A stretch of DNA of 64,000 bases from Saccharothrix saharensis (GCF_006716745.1 NZ_VFPP01000001.1:3162001-3226000); one strand, 5' to 3'; shown: positions 35,499 through 44,680, counted from the stretch's first letter. Numbers and translations: made by a program. The notes: generated by a model not told the origin, from the letters alone.

Positions 35499-35819
35499 TC
35501 AGGCGCCCTGGTTCTTGCGCCGCGAGTACTCCCGCATCCGCTTCGGGTAGCCCACGATGCCCGCGTCGTAGATCGGGATCTCCAGCTTCTTGGCCAGCTT
35601 CTTCGCGCCCTCGGTGCCGTCGATCCGGCGGCGCGTCCACTCGCCGTCGTGCGCCACGAGCACGATCGTGGTGTCCGTCACGGTCGTCTTCGGCTCGACG
35701 TACGCCTCGACGCCCCGACGCGCGGCGGCCCACCGCTCCAGGTGGCCGGTGTCCGTGGACGTGGCCGATCTGAGCACGCCAGGCCGCTGCTTCCTGCGAA
35801 AACGGTCGAACAGCCCCAC
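35499..35819 (-). CDS. Conserved actinobacterial protein of unknown function (106 aa)
   Basis: The start at GTG 35819 follows GGAGG by about 7 nt and removes a 43-residue low-complexity prefix. The protein opens VGLFDRFRRKQRPGVL and continues RSATSTDTGHLERWAAARRGVEAYVEPKTTVTDTTIVLVAHDGEWTRRRI. The C-terminal IVGYPKRMREYSRR segment is basic. I remember this pattern as widespread and unnamed in actinobacteria. The gene is divergent from lpdA, 177 bp away. Confidence 0.72.
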   Translation of the reverse strand: MGLFDRFRRKQRPGVLRSATSTDTGHLERWAAARRGVEAYVEPKTTVTDTTIVLVAHDGEWTRRRIDGTEGAKKLAKKLEIPIYDAGIVGYPKRMREYSRRKNQGA

Positions 35820-35995
35820 CGGGCCACCTCCTGCAAGGACTTCTGCCGACCATGGTGCCGGCGCCCGTGTGAAGGTGGGGGCAAATCGCCCCAAGACCGA
35901 CACCGCGTCGCGGCCGTTCGCGCGGTAGTGACAAGATGGCAACCACACGCGCGCACCCGCGCGGAGTAAGGCATCAAGCTCTCCAGGGAGATTCC

Positions 35996-37366
35996 GTGAC
36001 CGACACCTCCGCCGACCTTGTGATCCTCGGTGGCGGCTCGGGCGGCTACGCCTGCGCGTTCCGCGCGGCCGAGCTCGGCCTGTCCGTCATCCTGGTCGAG
36101 AAGGACAAGCTGGGGGGCACGTGCCTGCACCGCGGCTGCATCCCCACCAAGGCGCTGCTGCACGCGGCGGAGGTCGCGGACAACGCGCGCGAAGGTGACC
36201 AGTTCGGCGTGAAGTCCTCGCTGGAGGGCATCGACATCGCGGGCGTCAACTCGTACAAGGACGGCGTGGTCAGCCGCCTCTACAAGGGACTCCAGGGCCT
36301 GGTCAAGGCCAACAAGGTGACCCTGGTCGAGGGCGCGGGCACGTTCGTCGGCCCGAACACCGTCGAGGTGGACGGGCAGCGCTACACCGGCAAGAACGTG
36401 GTCCTGGCGACCGGCTCGTACGCGCGCAGCCTGCCCGGCCTGGAGATCGGCGGCCGGGTCATCACCAGCGACCAGGCGCTCAACCTGGACTTCATCCCGG
36501 AGAAGGTCGTCGTGCTCGGCGGCGGCGTGATCGGCGTCGAGTTCGCCAGCGTGTGGGCCTCCTTCGGCGCGGACGTGACCATCGTGGAGGCGCTGCCCCG
36601 CCTGGTCCCGGCCGAGGACGAGTACGCGTCCAAGCAGCTTGAGCGCGCCTTCCGCCGCCGCGGCATCAAGTTCAAGACCGGCGTGAAGTTCACCGGCGCG
36701 ACGCAGAGCGAGTCGGGCGTGTCGGTCACGCTCGAGTCCGGTGACGTGCTGGAGGCCGACCTGCTGCTGGTGGCCGTCGGCCGCGGGCCGAACACGGCCG
36801 GCCACGGTTACGAGGAAGCGGGCGTGCAGATGGAGCGCGGCTTCGTCATCACCGACGAGCGGCTGCGCACGAGCGTCCCGGGGGTGTACGCCGTCGGCGA
36901 CATCGTGCCCGGCCTGCAGCTCGCGCACCGGGGCTTCCAGCAGGGCATCTTCGTCGCCGAGGACATCGCCGGGCAGAACCCCAAGGTCATCGACGAGGCC
37001 GGCATCCCGCGCGTCACCTACTGCAAGCCCGAGGTCGCGTCCGTGGGGCTGACCGAGGCCGCGGCCAAGGAGAAGTACGGTTCCGCGGAGACGTTCGTCT
37101 ACGACCTCGCGGGCAACGGCAAGAGCCAGATCCTGAAGACCGCCGGCGGTGTCAAGCTCGTGAAGGCACCCGACGGCCCGGTGGTCGGTGTCACCATGGT
37201 CGGCGAGCGGGTCGGCGAGCTGATCGGTGAGGCCCAGCTCATCTACAGCTGGGAGGCCTACCCCGAGGACGTGGCTCCGCTGATCCACGCCCACCCGACC
37301 CAGACAGAAGCCCTCGGCGAGGCTTTCCTCGCCTTGGCCGGCAAGCCGCTGCACGTGCACGGCTGA
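35996..37366 (+). CDS. lpdA: Dihydrolipoyl dehydrogenase (E3)
   Basis: The start at GTG 35996 (GGGAG 5 nt upstream) gives 456 residues. The FAD motif GGGSGGYACAFRAAELG lies near residue 11, the redox-active disulfide in GTCLHRGCIPTK near 41, the NAD motif VVLGGGVIGVEFASVW near 175, and the catalytic His in IHAHPTQTEALGE near 434. It reoxidises the dihydrolipoyl groups of E2 with NAD. It is 54 bp upstream of sucB, its direct partner, in the same orientation. Confidence 0.96.
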   Translation: MTDTSADLVILGGGSGGYACAFRAAELGLSVILVEKDKLGGTCLHRGCIPTKALLHAAEVADNAREGDQFGVKSSLEGIDIAGVNSYKDGVVSRLYKGLQGLVKANKVTLVEGAGTFVGPNTVEVDGQRYTGKNVVLATGSYARSLPGLEIGGRVITSDQALNLDFIPEKVVVLGGGVIGVEFASVWASFGADVTIVEALPRLVPAEDEYASKQLERAFRRRGIKFKTGVKFTGATQSESGVSVTLESGDVLEADLLLVAVGRGPNTAGHGYEEAGVQMERGFVITDERLRTSVPGVYAVGDIVPGLQLAHRGFQQGIFVAEDIAGQNPKVIDEAGIPRVTYCKPEVASVGLTEAAAKEKYGSAETFVYDLAGNGKSQILKTAGGVKLVKAPDGPVVGVTMVGERVGELIGEAQLIYSWEAYPEDVAPLIHAHPTQTEALGEAFLALAGKPLHVHG

Positions 37367-37420
37367 CCGTCGCACCCCAGTCAGCCGATCCCCGACCCAC
37401 GCACGAGGAGTCAGCGAACG

Positions 37421-39184
37421 ATGGCCTTCTCCGTCCAAATGCCCGCACTCGGCGAGAGCGTCACCGAGGGCACGGTCACCCGCTGGTTGAAGCAGGAGGG
37501 TGACCGCGTCGAGGTCGACGAGCCCTTGCTGGAGGTGTCCACCGACAAGGTCGACACCGAGATCCCGTCGCCCGCGGCGGGCGTGCTCCAGAAGATCGTC
37601 GCCCAGGAGGACGAGACCGTCGAGGTCGGCGCTGAGCTCGCCGTCATCGGTGACGGTTCGGACTCCGGGGCGTCGTCCGACGCGTCCGACTCGACCGCCG
37701 GTGACGCTGCCGCGCCGGCCGAGGAGGCGCAGCCGGAGCCGCAGTCCGAACCCGAGTCCCAGTCCGAGCCGCAGTCCGCGCCCGAGCCCGAGGCGGAGGC
37801 CGCGCCGGCCCAGTCCGGCGGGTCGGCCGAGGGCACCCCGGTGACCATGCCCGCGCTGGGCGAGAGCGTCACCGAGGGCACCGTGACCCGGTGGCTCAAG
37901 GCCGTCGGCGACTCGGTCGAGGTCGACGAGCCGCTGCTGGAGGTGTCCACCGACAAGGTCGACACCGAGATCCCGTCGCCGGTGGCGGGCACCCTGCTGG
38001 AGATCACCGCCGGTGAGGACGAGACCGTCGAGGTCGGCGGTCGGCTCGCGGTGATCGGTTCGGGTTCGCCGGCGCCGGCGGCGCAGGAAGCGCCGAAGCC
38101 GGAGCCGAAGCAGGAGGCTCCCCGGCAGGAGGCCCCGAAGCAGGAGGCGCCCCAGCAGGAAGCCCCCAAGCAGGAGGCACCCAAGCAGGAGGCTCCCGCG
38201 CCGAAGCAGGAAGCTCCCAAGGCCGAGCCGGAGGCCGAGTCGAATGGTGCGCCCTACGTGACGCCCCTGGTGCGCAAGCTCGCCTCGGAGAACGGCATCG
38301 ACCTGGCCACGCTCAAGGGCACGGGTGTCGGCGGCCGGATCCGCAAGCAGGACGTGCTCGCGGCGGTCGAGGCCAAGAAGGCCCCGAAGCAGGAGGCGCC
38401 CCAGCCGGCGGCGTCGGCCCCGGCCCAGCGCGTCGCGTCGGCCCCGGCCGACACCAGCGGCAAGCGCGGCACGGTGCAGAAGCTGCCCCGGCTGCGGCAG
38501 ATCGTCGCCCAGCGCACGCGGGAGTCGCTGCAGGTCTCGGCGCAGCTCACGCAGGTGTTCGAAGTGGACGTCACCAAGATCGCCCGGCTGCGGAACAGGG
38601 CCAAGGCCGCGTTCGAGCAGCGCGAAGGCACGAAGCTGACGTTCCTGCCCTTCTTCGCCAAGGCGGCGGTCGAGGCGCTCAAGCAGCACCCGGTGCTGAA
38701 CGCGTCGATCGACGAGGAGAAGAAGGAGGTCGTGTACCACGGTGCCGAGCACCTGGGTATCGCGATCGACACCGAGCGGGGCCTGCTCAACGCGGTCATC
38801 GCGAACGCGGGTGACCTGAACCTGGCCGGCCTGTCGCACAAGATCGGTGACCTGGCGGCGCGGGCGCGGGCCAACAAGCTCACGCCCGACGAGCTGACCG
38901 GCGGCACGTTCTCGCTGACCAACCTGGGCAGCAACGGCGCGCTGTTCGACACGCCGATCATCCAGCAGCCGCAGGTCGGCATCCTGGGTGTGGGCGTGGT
39001 CAAGAAGCGGCCCGTGGTGATCACGGACGAGAACGGTGACGACACCATCGCCATCCGGTCCATGGCCTACCTCGCGCTGACCTACGACCACCGGCTGGTG
39101 GACGGTGCGGACGCCGGTCGGTTCCTCACGACCGTGAAGAACCGGTTGGAAGAAGGGTCGTTCGAGGCCGACCTCGGGCTCTGA
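37421..39184 (+). CDS. sucB: 2-oxoacid dehydrogenase E2 (dihydrolipoamide acyltransferase), two lipoyl domains
   Basis: The 587-residue protein has two lipoyl domains (about residues 2-76 and 140-214), each with the lipoylated Lys in [10 protein letters not shown] (Lys43 in the first). Flexible linkers rich in Pro, Gln, Glu, Ala and Lys (PKQEAP repeats, about 225-275) follow. A peripheral-subunit-binding domain ([16 protein letters not shown], about 282) and the catalytic domain with [13 protein letters not shown] near the end complete it. In actinobacteria this E2 serves pyruvate dehydrogenase with AceE and Lpd. The two lipoyl domains are nearly identical at the DNA level (37441-37580 and 37855-37990), which points to recent duplication or gene conversion. 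Confidence 0.95.
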   Translation: MAFSVQMPALGESVTEGTVTRWLKQEGDRVEVDEPLLEVSTDKVDTEIPSPAAGVLQKIVAQEDETVEVGAELAVIGDGSDSGASSDASDSTAGDAAAPAEEAQPEPQSEPESQSEPQSAPEPEAEAAPAQSGGSAEGTPVTMPALGESVTEGTVTRWLKAVGDSVEVDEPLLEVSTDKVDTEIPSPVAGTLLEITAGEDETVEVGGRLAVIGSGSPAPAAQEAPKPEPKQEAPRQEAPKQEAPQQEAPKQEAPKQEAPAPKQEAPKAEPEAESNGAPYVTPLVRKLASENGIDLATLKGTGVGGRIRKQDVLAAVEAKKAPKQEAPQPAASAPAQRVASAPADTSGKRGTVQKLPRLRQIVAQRTRESLQVSAQLTQVFEVDVTKIARLRNRAKAAFEQREGTKLTFLPFFAKAAVEALKQHPVLNASIDEEKKEVVYHGAEHLGIAIDTERGLLNAVIANAGDLNLAGLSHKIGDLAARARANKLTPDELTGGTFSLTNLGSNGALFDTPIIQQPQVGILGVGVVKKRPVVITDENGDDTIAIRSMAYLALTYDHRLVDGADAGRFLTTVKNRLEEGSFEADLGL

Positions 39185-39199
39185 GAGTCGAATGACCGG

Positions 39200-39230
39200 A
39201 AGCCGCTCCCCGGGTGGGGGGCGGCTTTTG
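39200..39230 (+). terminator. sucB terminator
   Basis: The stem AAGCCGC / GCGGCTT, with an inner CCCC/GGGG pairing after a single mismatch, is followed by TTGG. It begins 16 bp after the sucB stop. Confidence 0.8.
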
Positions 39231-39338
39231 GTTTCGGCGAAGATAAAAGATCAGAAGACTGAAGATTCCTCGCCGGACGGGCGGATCAGCAGGATGGCAA
39301 CCAAATCCGTTGTCGGCTCCTGTCGGGTTGGTGGTGGT

Positions 39339-39426
39339 CAGGGTTACGTGTCATCCCACCGACCGACCTCCGGGCTACCACACGCGGCAGGGCGAAGCCA
39401 GGTCGGCGGGATGACACGAATCCCTG
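39339..39426. repeat. Long imperfect inverted repeat (26-bp arms, 36-nt loop)
   Basis: The left arm 39347-39364 (CGTGTCATCCCACCGACC) pairs with 39401-39418 (GGTCGGCGGGATGACACG) at 17 of 18 positions. After a 3-nt internal mismatch, CAGGG (39339-39343) pairs with CCCTG (39422-39426). The region 39231-39507 otherwise has no gene. No U run follows, so it is not a standard terminator. It could be a small non-autonomous element or a structured RNA. Confidence 0.65.
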
Positions 39427-39507
39427 CTTCGGGAAGTCGCGGTGAGGTGGCGGGGGTGACACGGTTGCCGCTGTGCAACCGGTGGCGTGCTGCGAGACGA
39501 TCAACGC

Positions 39508-40392
39508 ATGCGGGTTGTCATCGCGGGATCGTCGGGGTTGATCGGCACCAGTGTGGTCGCCGCGTTGCGCGGTGGGGGGCACGAGGTGCTGCGGCTGGTT
39601 CGGCGGCGGCCGTCCGGGCCGGATGAGCGCGGGTGGGATCCGCCGGCCGGGCGGATCGACGGTGGGGCGCTGGACGGGGTCGACGCGGTGGTCAACCTCT
39701 GTGGGGCCGGGGTCGCGGACAAGCGGTGGAGTGACGCGCGCAAGCAGGTGTTGTTGGACAGTCGCACGGTGCCGACGGAGGTGTTGGCGGCGGCTGTGGT
39801 GGAGCACGGGGTGCCCGTGTTGGTGAACTCCAGCGCGGTGGGGTACTACGGCGACACCGGGGACGAGGTGGTCGACGAGTCGAGCCCGTCGGGGACGGGG
39901 TTCCTGGCGGGGCTGTGCCGGCAGTGGGAGGCGGCGACGGCCGGTGCGGAGGGGCACGCGCGGGTGGTGAAGATGCGGACCGGGTTGGTGATCAGTCCGT
40001 CGGGTGGTTTGTTCGGGAAGATCAGGCCGTTGTTCTCGTTGTTCCTGGGTGGGCGGTTGGGTGATGGGCGGCAGTACATGCCGTGGATCTCGTTGGACGA
40101 TGTGACGGCGGCGATCCAATTCTTGGTGGAGAACGACGTGTCGGGGCCGGTGAATGTGACGGCGCCCGGTCCGGTGACCAATGCGGAGTTCACGCGGACG
40201 GTCGGTCACGCTTTGCGCCGACCCACGCCGTGGGTGGCACCGACGTTCGCGTTGAAGGCCGTGTTGGGCGAGATGGCGGAGGAGGGGCTGTTGGCCGGGC
40301 AGCGGGCGGTGCCGCGGGTGTTGGAGCAGCGGGGCCTCCAGTTCCTGCACCCGGCGCTCGGGGCGGCCGTCGCGGCGGCCGTCGAGAGGTGA
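39508..40392 (+). CDS. TIGR01777-family NAD-dependent epimerase-like protein
   Basis: The 294-residue protein begins MRVVIAGSSGLIGTSVVAALRGGGHEV (GxxGxxG Rossmann motif) and shows DAVVNLCGAGVADKRWSDARKQ near residue 66 and VNSSAVGYYGDTGDEVVDE near 105, all typical of the TIGR01777 (YfcH/SulA-like) group. The C-terminal DUF1731 part has PWVAPTFALKAVLGEMAEEGLLAGQRAVPRVL. It matches mycobacterial Rv2216 next to the E2 gene. The biochemical role is unknown. Codon use is shifted toward TTG for Leu compared with sucB. Its stop overlaps the next start (TGATG). Confidence 0.88.
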   Translation: MRVVIAGSSGLIGTSVVAALRGGGHEVLRLVRRRPSGPDERGWDPPAGRIDGGALDGVDAVVNLCGAGVADKRWSDARKQVLLDSRTVPTEVLAAAVVEHGVPVLVNSSAVGYYGDTGDEVVDESSPSGTGFLAGLCRQWEAATAGAEGHARVVKMRTGLVISPSGGLFGKIRPLFSLFLGGRLGDGRQYMPWISLDDVTAAIQFLVENDVSGPVNVTAPGPVTNAEFTRTVGHALRRPTPWVAPTFALKAVLGEMAEEGLLAGQRAVPRVLEQRGLQFLHPALGAAVAAAVER

Positions 40393-40988
40393 TGGGCGTG
40401 CTGGTCGGCGTCGTGCTGGCGCTGGCCTCGATGGTGTTGGGGCTCACGGTCCGGCACGAACCCCCCGCGGTGGACGAAGGGCTGCGGCGGGGGGCGGTGG
40501 CGTTGGGGCCGGGGTTCGTGGACGTGTCGGCGGTGGTGAGCTTCGTGCTCAGCCCGGGGCTGGCGACGATCGCGTTGGTCTCGTTGGTGTTGCGGGCGTT
40601 CCTCGCGAAGGACCCGTTGTTGGCGCGGTGCGCGGTGCTGTTGGCGGTGTGCTGGTCCACGGTCCTCGCCCGGTACTGGTACCAGCGGGTCCGGCCGATC
40701 GAGTTCCCGAAGTGGGCGTACCCGAGCGGGCACGTCACGGCGGTCACGTCGGTGGCGTTCACGGGGGTGGTGCTGTGCGCGTGGTTGGCCCGCCGGTGGT
40801 TGAAGGTCGCGGTGGTGCTGGCGTGCACGGCGGTGGTGGTGACGGCGGCCAGCCGGGTGGTGTTGGAGATGCACTGGTTCACCGACACGGTGGGTGCGGT
40901 GCTGGCGGTGGTCGGGGTGGGCCTGGTCGTCTCCCGTGCCCTTCGGCTGGTGCCCGTGGGCGTAGTGTCGAGACGTGAGCAGTCCTGA
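40392..40988 (+). CDS. PAP2-family membrane phosphatase
   Basis: The 198-residue protein has about five to six membrane helices and the three PAP2 motifs: YWYQRVRP (KX6RP-like) near residue 97, PSGH near 113, and [12 protein letters not shown] (SRX5HX3D) near 155. Such enzymes hydrolyse lipid phosphates, for example phosphatidate or undecaprenyl diphosphate, at the outer face of the membrane. The start at ATG 40392 overlaps the stop of the epimerase gene, so the two are coupled. Its last 14 bp overlap lipB. Confidence 0.87.
   Translation: MGVLVGVVLALASMVLGLTVRHEPPAVDEGLRRGAVALGPGFVDVSAVVSFVLSPGLATIALVSLVLRAFLAKDPLLARCAVLLAVCWSTVLARYWYQRVRPIEFPKWAYPSGHVTAVTSVAFTGVVLCAWLARRWLKVAVVLACTAVVVTAASRVVLEMHWFTDTVGAVLAVVGVGLVVSRALRLVPVGVVSRREQS
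40963..40968 (+). promoter_or_regulatory. Putative -10 box for leaderless lipB inside the PAP2 gene
   Basis: TAGTGT lies 6 nt before the GTG start of lipB at 40975. No ribosome site precedes lipB. The promoter is therefore embedded in the last codons of the upstream gene. Confidence 0.5.
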
Positions 40989-41718
40989 CCTTTCCTGCCG
41001 CACCTCGACGGACCCGATCGAGGTGCGCGAGCTGGGCACCATCGACTACCTGGCCGCGTGGGACCTGCAGCGGGAGCTCGCCGAGGCGCGGGCGAACGGC
41101 GCGATCGGCGACACGATGCTGCTGCTGGAGCACCCGCCCGTCTACACGTGCGGTCGGCGCACCGAGGCCGAGGAGCGGCCCAGGGGTGGCGACGTGCCGG
41201 TCATCGACGTGGACCGGGGCGGGAAGATCACCTGGCACGGGCCGGGGCAGTTGGTGGGCTACCCGATCGTGGGGCTGGCCGAGCCGTTGGACGTCGTGCA
41301 GTACGTGCGGCGGTTGGAGCAGGCGTTGATCCACGTGTGCGACCACTTGGGTGTGCGCACGGGGCGGGTCGAGGGGCGCAGCGGTGTGTGGCTCCCGGCT
41401 GACGACCGGGGTGGCGAGCGCAAGGTCGCGGCGATCGGGATCCGGGTGCAGCGCGGCGTCACGATGCACGGGTTCGAGATCAACTGCGACGCGGACCTGG
41501 CGGCGTTCGGCGACATCATCCCGTGCGGGATCAGGGACGCGGGGGTGGCGTCGCTGTCGCACGAGCTGGGACGTGACGTGACGGTGGCCGAGGTGCTGCC
41601 GTTGGTCCGTCGGGCGGTGGTGGACGCGTTGAACGGCGACCTGCCCGTGACCGATCGGACGATCGTGCGGGAGCAGCCGGTGGCGGCCGGGGTGACGTTC
41701 GCGGTCCGGGCGGGCTGA
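40975..41718 (+). CDS. lipB: Octanoyl-[ACP]:protein N-octanoyltransferase
   Basis: The 247-residue enzyme moves octanoate from acyl carrier protein to lipoyl domains. It shows [20 protein letters not shown] near residue 79 (the RGG and HGPGQ motifs), [21 protein letters not shown] near 151 with the catalytic Lys, and IIPCGI near 182 with the catalytic Cys. It overlaps the PAP2 gene by 14 bp. LipA, which then adds sulfur, lies 4.5 kb downstream, and the E2 substrate gene lies 1.8 kb upstream. Confidence 0.96.
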   Translation: MSSPDLSCRTSTDPIEVRELGTIDYLAAWDLQRELAEARANGAIGDTMLLLEHPPVYTCGRRTEAEERPRGGDVPVIDVDRGGKITWHGPGQLVGYPIVGLAEPLDVVQYVRRLEQALIHVCDHLGVRTGRVEGRSGVWLPADDRGGERKVAAIGIRVQRGVTMHGFEINCDADLAAFGDIIPCGIRDAGVASLSHELGRDVTVAEVLPLVRRAVVDALNGDLPVTDRTIVREQPVAAGVTFAVRAG

Positions 41719-41770
41719 CGGGTCTACCCTCTGGAGTTCCGGAATTACGGACAACTGGAGGGAGATCGTC

Positions 41771-42622
41771 GTGCTCCTGACTCGACGGCACCTGTTCCGA
41801 GCGTGCGGGGTGGCCGGTGCCGTGACGGTGCTGCCCGGCGTCGCGTCCGAGAGCTGGTTCGACTGGATGCGGGCGAACCGGCGGCACGTGGCGGTGGTGC
41901 TCGACGGGCGTGGTGGGCGGGTCGCGCACCGGCCGCACGAGCGGCAGCCGTTGGCGGCGGTTCGGGTGCTGTCGCACCTGGCCGCGTACGCGGGGGGTGG
42001 TGTCGCGGCGGACGAGAGGGTGCGCGTCCGGGAGTGGGAGCAGTACCACCTGGGTTTCGACGGTGGCGCGCACCAGGCGGCGTTGCGGGCGTTGGGGCTC
42101 ACGTCCACGAACGGGGTGGTGGCGGACGAGCCGCAGCGGTTCGTGACGGTGGGCGAGCTGGTGTCGGTGATGGTCCGGCACGGCGACCTCGCGGCCGGCG
42201 ACTGGCTGGGGCGGCGGTTGGGGGTGGCGGTGCCGGCGTTCGCGGCCGAGGTGTTGCGGTTGGTGCTCGGGCGGTCGGTGGAGGTCGAGCGGTACGTGGA
42301 CGATCCGCGGTTGCGGCTCGAAGTGCTCGGGCGGTTCCCCGACGTGACGGACGAGAAGCGTCGTTCGTGGGCGCTGGGGACGTGGGCGGGCACGGCGGCG
42401 GAGGTCAACCGGATGTGCCGGAAGGTGCTCGACGGTGTGGTGGTGGGAGTGCTGCCGGGGATCGTGGCGGTCGGCTTGAACGTGCCGGAGGGCAGTGCGG
42501 CCGTGCTGGTCGAAGAGGTCGACGAGGGGTGGCAGGCGCGGGCCGGGGAGTTGGCCGGGTTGGCGCGCAGGGCCTTGGTGGAGGCCGCTGTGCTGCGGGA
42601 ATTCCAGGTGGGCCTCTCGTAG
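41771..42622 (+). CDS. Serine-hydrolase (class A beta-lactamase-like) fold protein, probably inactive
   Basis: The 283-residue protein begins with a twin-arginine-like LLTRRHLFRACGVAG signal, and GGAGG lies upstream of the GTG. The rest follows the layout of beta-lactamase-like secreted serine hydrolases, but the expected motifs are missing. Where relatives have SxxK after a Pro-Leu, this protein reads QPLAAVRVLSHLAAYA. Where relatives have SDN followed by A-x-D, it reads RHGDLAAGDWLGRRLG. I therefore infer a pseudoenzyme that may still bind peptidoglycan or beta-lactams. It lies 1 bp upstream of an ArsR-like gene, so the two are cotranscribed. The fold assignment is from pattern only. Confidence 0.6.
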   Translation: MLLTRRHLFRACGVAGAVTVLPGVASESWFDWMRANRRHVAVVLDGRGGRVAHRPHERQPLAAVRVLSHLAAYAGGGVAADERVRVREWEQYHLGFDGGAHQAALRALGLTSTNGVVADEPQRFVTVGELVSVMVRHGDLAAGDWLGRRLGVAVPAFAAEVLRLVLGRSVEVERYVDDPRLRLEVLGRFPDVTDEKRRSWALGTWAGTAAEVNRMCRKVLDGVVVGVLPGIVAVGLNVPEGSAAVLVEEVDEGWQARAGELAGLARRALVEAAVLREFQVGLS

Positions 42623-42623
42623 G

Positions 42624-43064
42624 ATGACCGCGGTGGACCTGGTGCAGCGACTTGCCGAGCTGGAACAGCGCGTGGCCGCGTTGGAGGGCGACGAGCGGGA
42701 CGCGCTCGCGGGTGCCGCGGCGGGTGACAGCCCGGTGTCGTGGCGGGTGGACGTGACGCCGGAGCACGTGCTGTCGTTGCCGGACCGGCCCCGGATCGAG
42801 GTGCTGTCCGCGTTGGCGCACCCGGTGCGGGTGGAGATCGTGCGCACCCTCCTGGCGCGGGGCGGGCAGCCCGCGACGGCGTTGCAGCAGGCGGCCCGGT
42901 TGGGGTCGACCGGCCAGCTGTACCACCACTTGAAGGCGTTGACCGCGTCCGGCGTGGTGGAGCAGGACAAGCGCGGGAGCTACCGGTTGCGGCAGGCCGC
43001 GACCGTGCCCGTGCTCGTCCTGCTCACCGCCGCGTCGGACGTCGCCGGTCAGCTCCGGAGCTGA
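42624..43064 (+). CDS. ArsR-like winged-helix regulator
   Basis: The 146-residue protein has a short coiled coil (VDLVQRLAELEQRVAALEGDE) and then a winged helix at about residues 60-125: RIEVLSALAHPVRVEIVRTLLARGG, TALQQAARLGSTGQLYHHLKAL and GVVEQDKRGSYRL. No cysteine pair for metal binding is present. GHxxxL-type helix 3 reads TGQLYHHLKAL, like helix 3 of the ArsR group that regulates by protein or small-molecule contact. It begins 1 bp after the preceding hydrolase-like gene and overlaps the convergent LLM gene by 16 bp. Confidence 0.82.
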   Translation: MTAVDLVQRLAELEQRVAALEGDERDALAGAAAGDSPVSWRVDVTPEHVLSLPDRPRIEVLSALAHPVRVEIVRTLLARGGQPATALQQAARLGSTGQLYHHLKALTASGVVEQDKRGSYRLRQAATVPVLVLLTAASDVAGQLRS

Positions 43065-43981
43065 GGCGCGACGGCCTGCGCGATGAACTCCACGTGGTCG
43101 AGGTCGGCGAGGTCGAGGACCTGGAGGTAGGCGCGGCTGATGCCGGTCTGCTCGCGCCACGAGCCCAGCTTGTCGACCACCTCGTCCGGCGTGCCGGCCA
43201 GGCCGTTCTCGCGCAGCTCGGCCACGTCGCGGCCGATGGCGGCGGCCCGGCGGGCGACCTCGGCGTCGTCACGGCCCACGCACACGACGAGCGCGGCGGA
43301 GCGGGTGACCTCCTCCGGGTCGCGGCCGATGTCGGCGCACGCGGCGTCCACGCGGGCCAGCACCTCGACGGCGTCCGCGACGGGCTGGAACGGGAGGTTG
43401 AACTCGTCGGCGAACCGGGCGGCCAGCGCGGGCGTGCGCTTGCGTCCCGTGCCGCCGACCAGCACCGGGATGCGTTGCGCGGGCTTGGGGAGCGCGGGCG
43501 AGTCGGTGAGGGTGTAGTGCTTGCCGGAGAAGTCGTAGGTCTGGCCGACGGGCGTGTTCCACAGGCCGGTGATGATCTCCAGCTGCTCCTCGTACCGCTC
43601 GAAGCGCTCGCGGGTCGCGGGGAACGGCAGGCCGTAGGCGGTGTGCTCGTCCTCGAACCAGCCCGCGCCGAAGCCGAACTCGACCCGGCCGCCGGACATG
43701 TGGTCCACCTGCGCCACCGAGATGGCCAGCGGGCCGGGGTGGCGGAAGGTGGCGGCGGTCATCAGCGTGCCGAGGCGGATCGTGCTCGTGTCACGGGCGA
43801 GGCCCGCCAGCGTGATCCAGGCGTCGGTCGGGCCGGGCAGGCCGTCGCCGTCACCCATCTTGAGGTAGTGGTCGGAGCGGAAGAACGCGCCGTAGCCCGC
43901 GGCCTCGGCGGTGCGCGCCACCGCCAGCAGGTCGTCGTAGGAGGCCCCTTGCTGAGGCTCGGTGAAGATGCGGAGTTCCAC
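43049..43981 (-). CDS. LLM-class F420-dependent oxidoreductase
   Basis: The 310-residue protein is a luciferase-like TIM barrel: MELRIFTEPQQGASYDDLLAVARTAEAAGYGAFFRSDHYL at the start, IRLGTLMTAATFRHPGPLAISVAQVDHMSGGRVEFGFGAGW near residue 68, and PVLVGGTGRKRTPALAARFADEFN near 171. These features mark the F420-dependent group (TIGR03560-like). The physiological substrate is unknown. It converges on the ArsR gene with a 16-bp overlap. Confidence 0.88.
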   Translation of the reverse strand: MELRIFTEPQQGASYDDLLAVARTAEAAGYGAFFRSDHYLKMGDGDGLPGPTDAWITLAGLARDTSTIRLGTLMTAATFRHPGPLAISVAQVDHMSGGRVEFGFGAGWFEDEHTAYGLPFPATRERFERYEEQLEIITGLWNTPVGQTYDFSGKHYTLTDSPALPKPAQRIPVLVGGTGRKRTPALAARFADEFNLPFQPVADAVEVLARVDAACADIGRDPEEVTRSAALVVCVGRDDAEVARRAAAIGRDVAELRENGLAGTPDEVVDKLGSWREQTGISRAYLQVLDLADLDHVEFIAQAVAPQLRS

Positions 43982-44029
43982 CCGGTTGACGCTAGTCCGA
44001 CGGGTCGGCCCGCCGCGATTCGAGTGCCT

Positions 44030-44680
44030 TCACCGGCGGCGGGACCGTGAGCGCTTGTCCTCGACGGGCGGTGGGACGTCGGTCCGGACCCGGAGGCCTT
44101 CCACCACGCGGACGATGGTGCGTTCGACCTCGGCGCTGGCCTTGCGGGGGTCGGACGCGCCGGCGATCGTGCTCGCGCCCGCGGACAGCGCGCCGAACAG
44201 CAGGCGGCTCATGGTCTCGACGGGCAGCTGTTCCAGTTCGCCGGAGGTGACCAGGACCTCGATCGTGGAGCGCAGCAGGCCGTAGCTGAAGTGCTCCTCC
44301 GCCTCGCGCCAGCGCTCCCAGCCCATCACCACCGGCGCCTCGTGGATGACGATCCGCTGGTAGGCGGGCTCCAGGCAGACCCGCACGTACGCGCGCAGAC
44401 CCGCGATGGCGGTCTCCCACGGGTCGCCGGGCGCGCTCACGATCTCGCCGAGCTTCTCGATGAACTTCGTCTCGACCGAGTCGAAGGCCGCCTCGAACAA
44501 GGCCTGCTTGCCGCTGAAGTGGTGGTAGAGCGCGCCCTTGGTGAGGCGGGCCCGCTTGGCCACCTCGTCCAGCGAAGTGCCCGCGTAACCGCGTTTGGTG
44601 AACAGCTCCACGGCACTGTCGACGAGCGCCTGCCTCGTCGACTCCGAGTAGTCCAACCGCCTCGACCGCACTGTCACCAC
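44030..44680 (-). CDS. TetR-family repressor
   Basis: The GTG at 44680 lies 7 nt after TACGGT and gives 216 residues; GTG 44677 is an alternative. The HTH (about residues 10-57) reads STRQALVDSAVELFTKRGYAGTSLDEVAKRARLTKGALYHHFSGKQALFEAAF. The C-terminal part contains VCLEPAYQRIVIHEAPVVMGWERWRE, which resembles a TetR_C subgroup. Two near-identical 15-bp palindromes lie in the divergent promoter region (44698-44712 and 44733-44747), so it probably controls itself and the gene at 44796. Confidence 0.9.
   Translation of the reverse strand: MVTVRSRRLDYSESTRQALVDSAVELFTKRGYAGTSLDEVAKRARLTKGALYHHFSGKQALFEAAFDSVETKFIEKLGEIVSAPGDPWETAIAGLRAYVRVCLEPAYQRIVIHEAPVVMGWERWREAEEHFSYGLLRSTIEVLVTSGELEQLPVETMSRLLFGALSAGASTIAGASDPRKASAEVERTIVRVVEGLRVRTDVPPPVEDKRSRSRRR

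Noticed and set aside
35678-39091. Minus-strand open frame of 1137 codons
   Set aside because: It is antisense to lpdA and sucB, which have clear domains. The product is low-complexity and has no family features; it results from high GC.
39339-39426. Insertion sequence end
   Set aside because: No transposase gene or target duplication was seen; recorded only as an inverted repeat.
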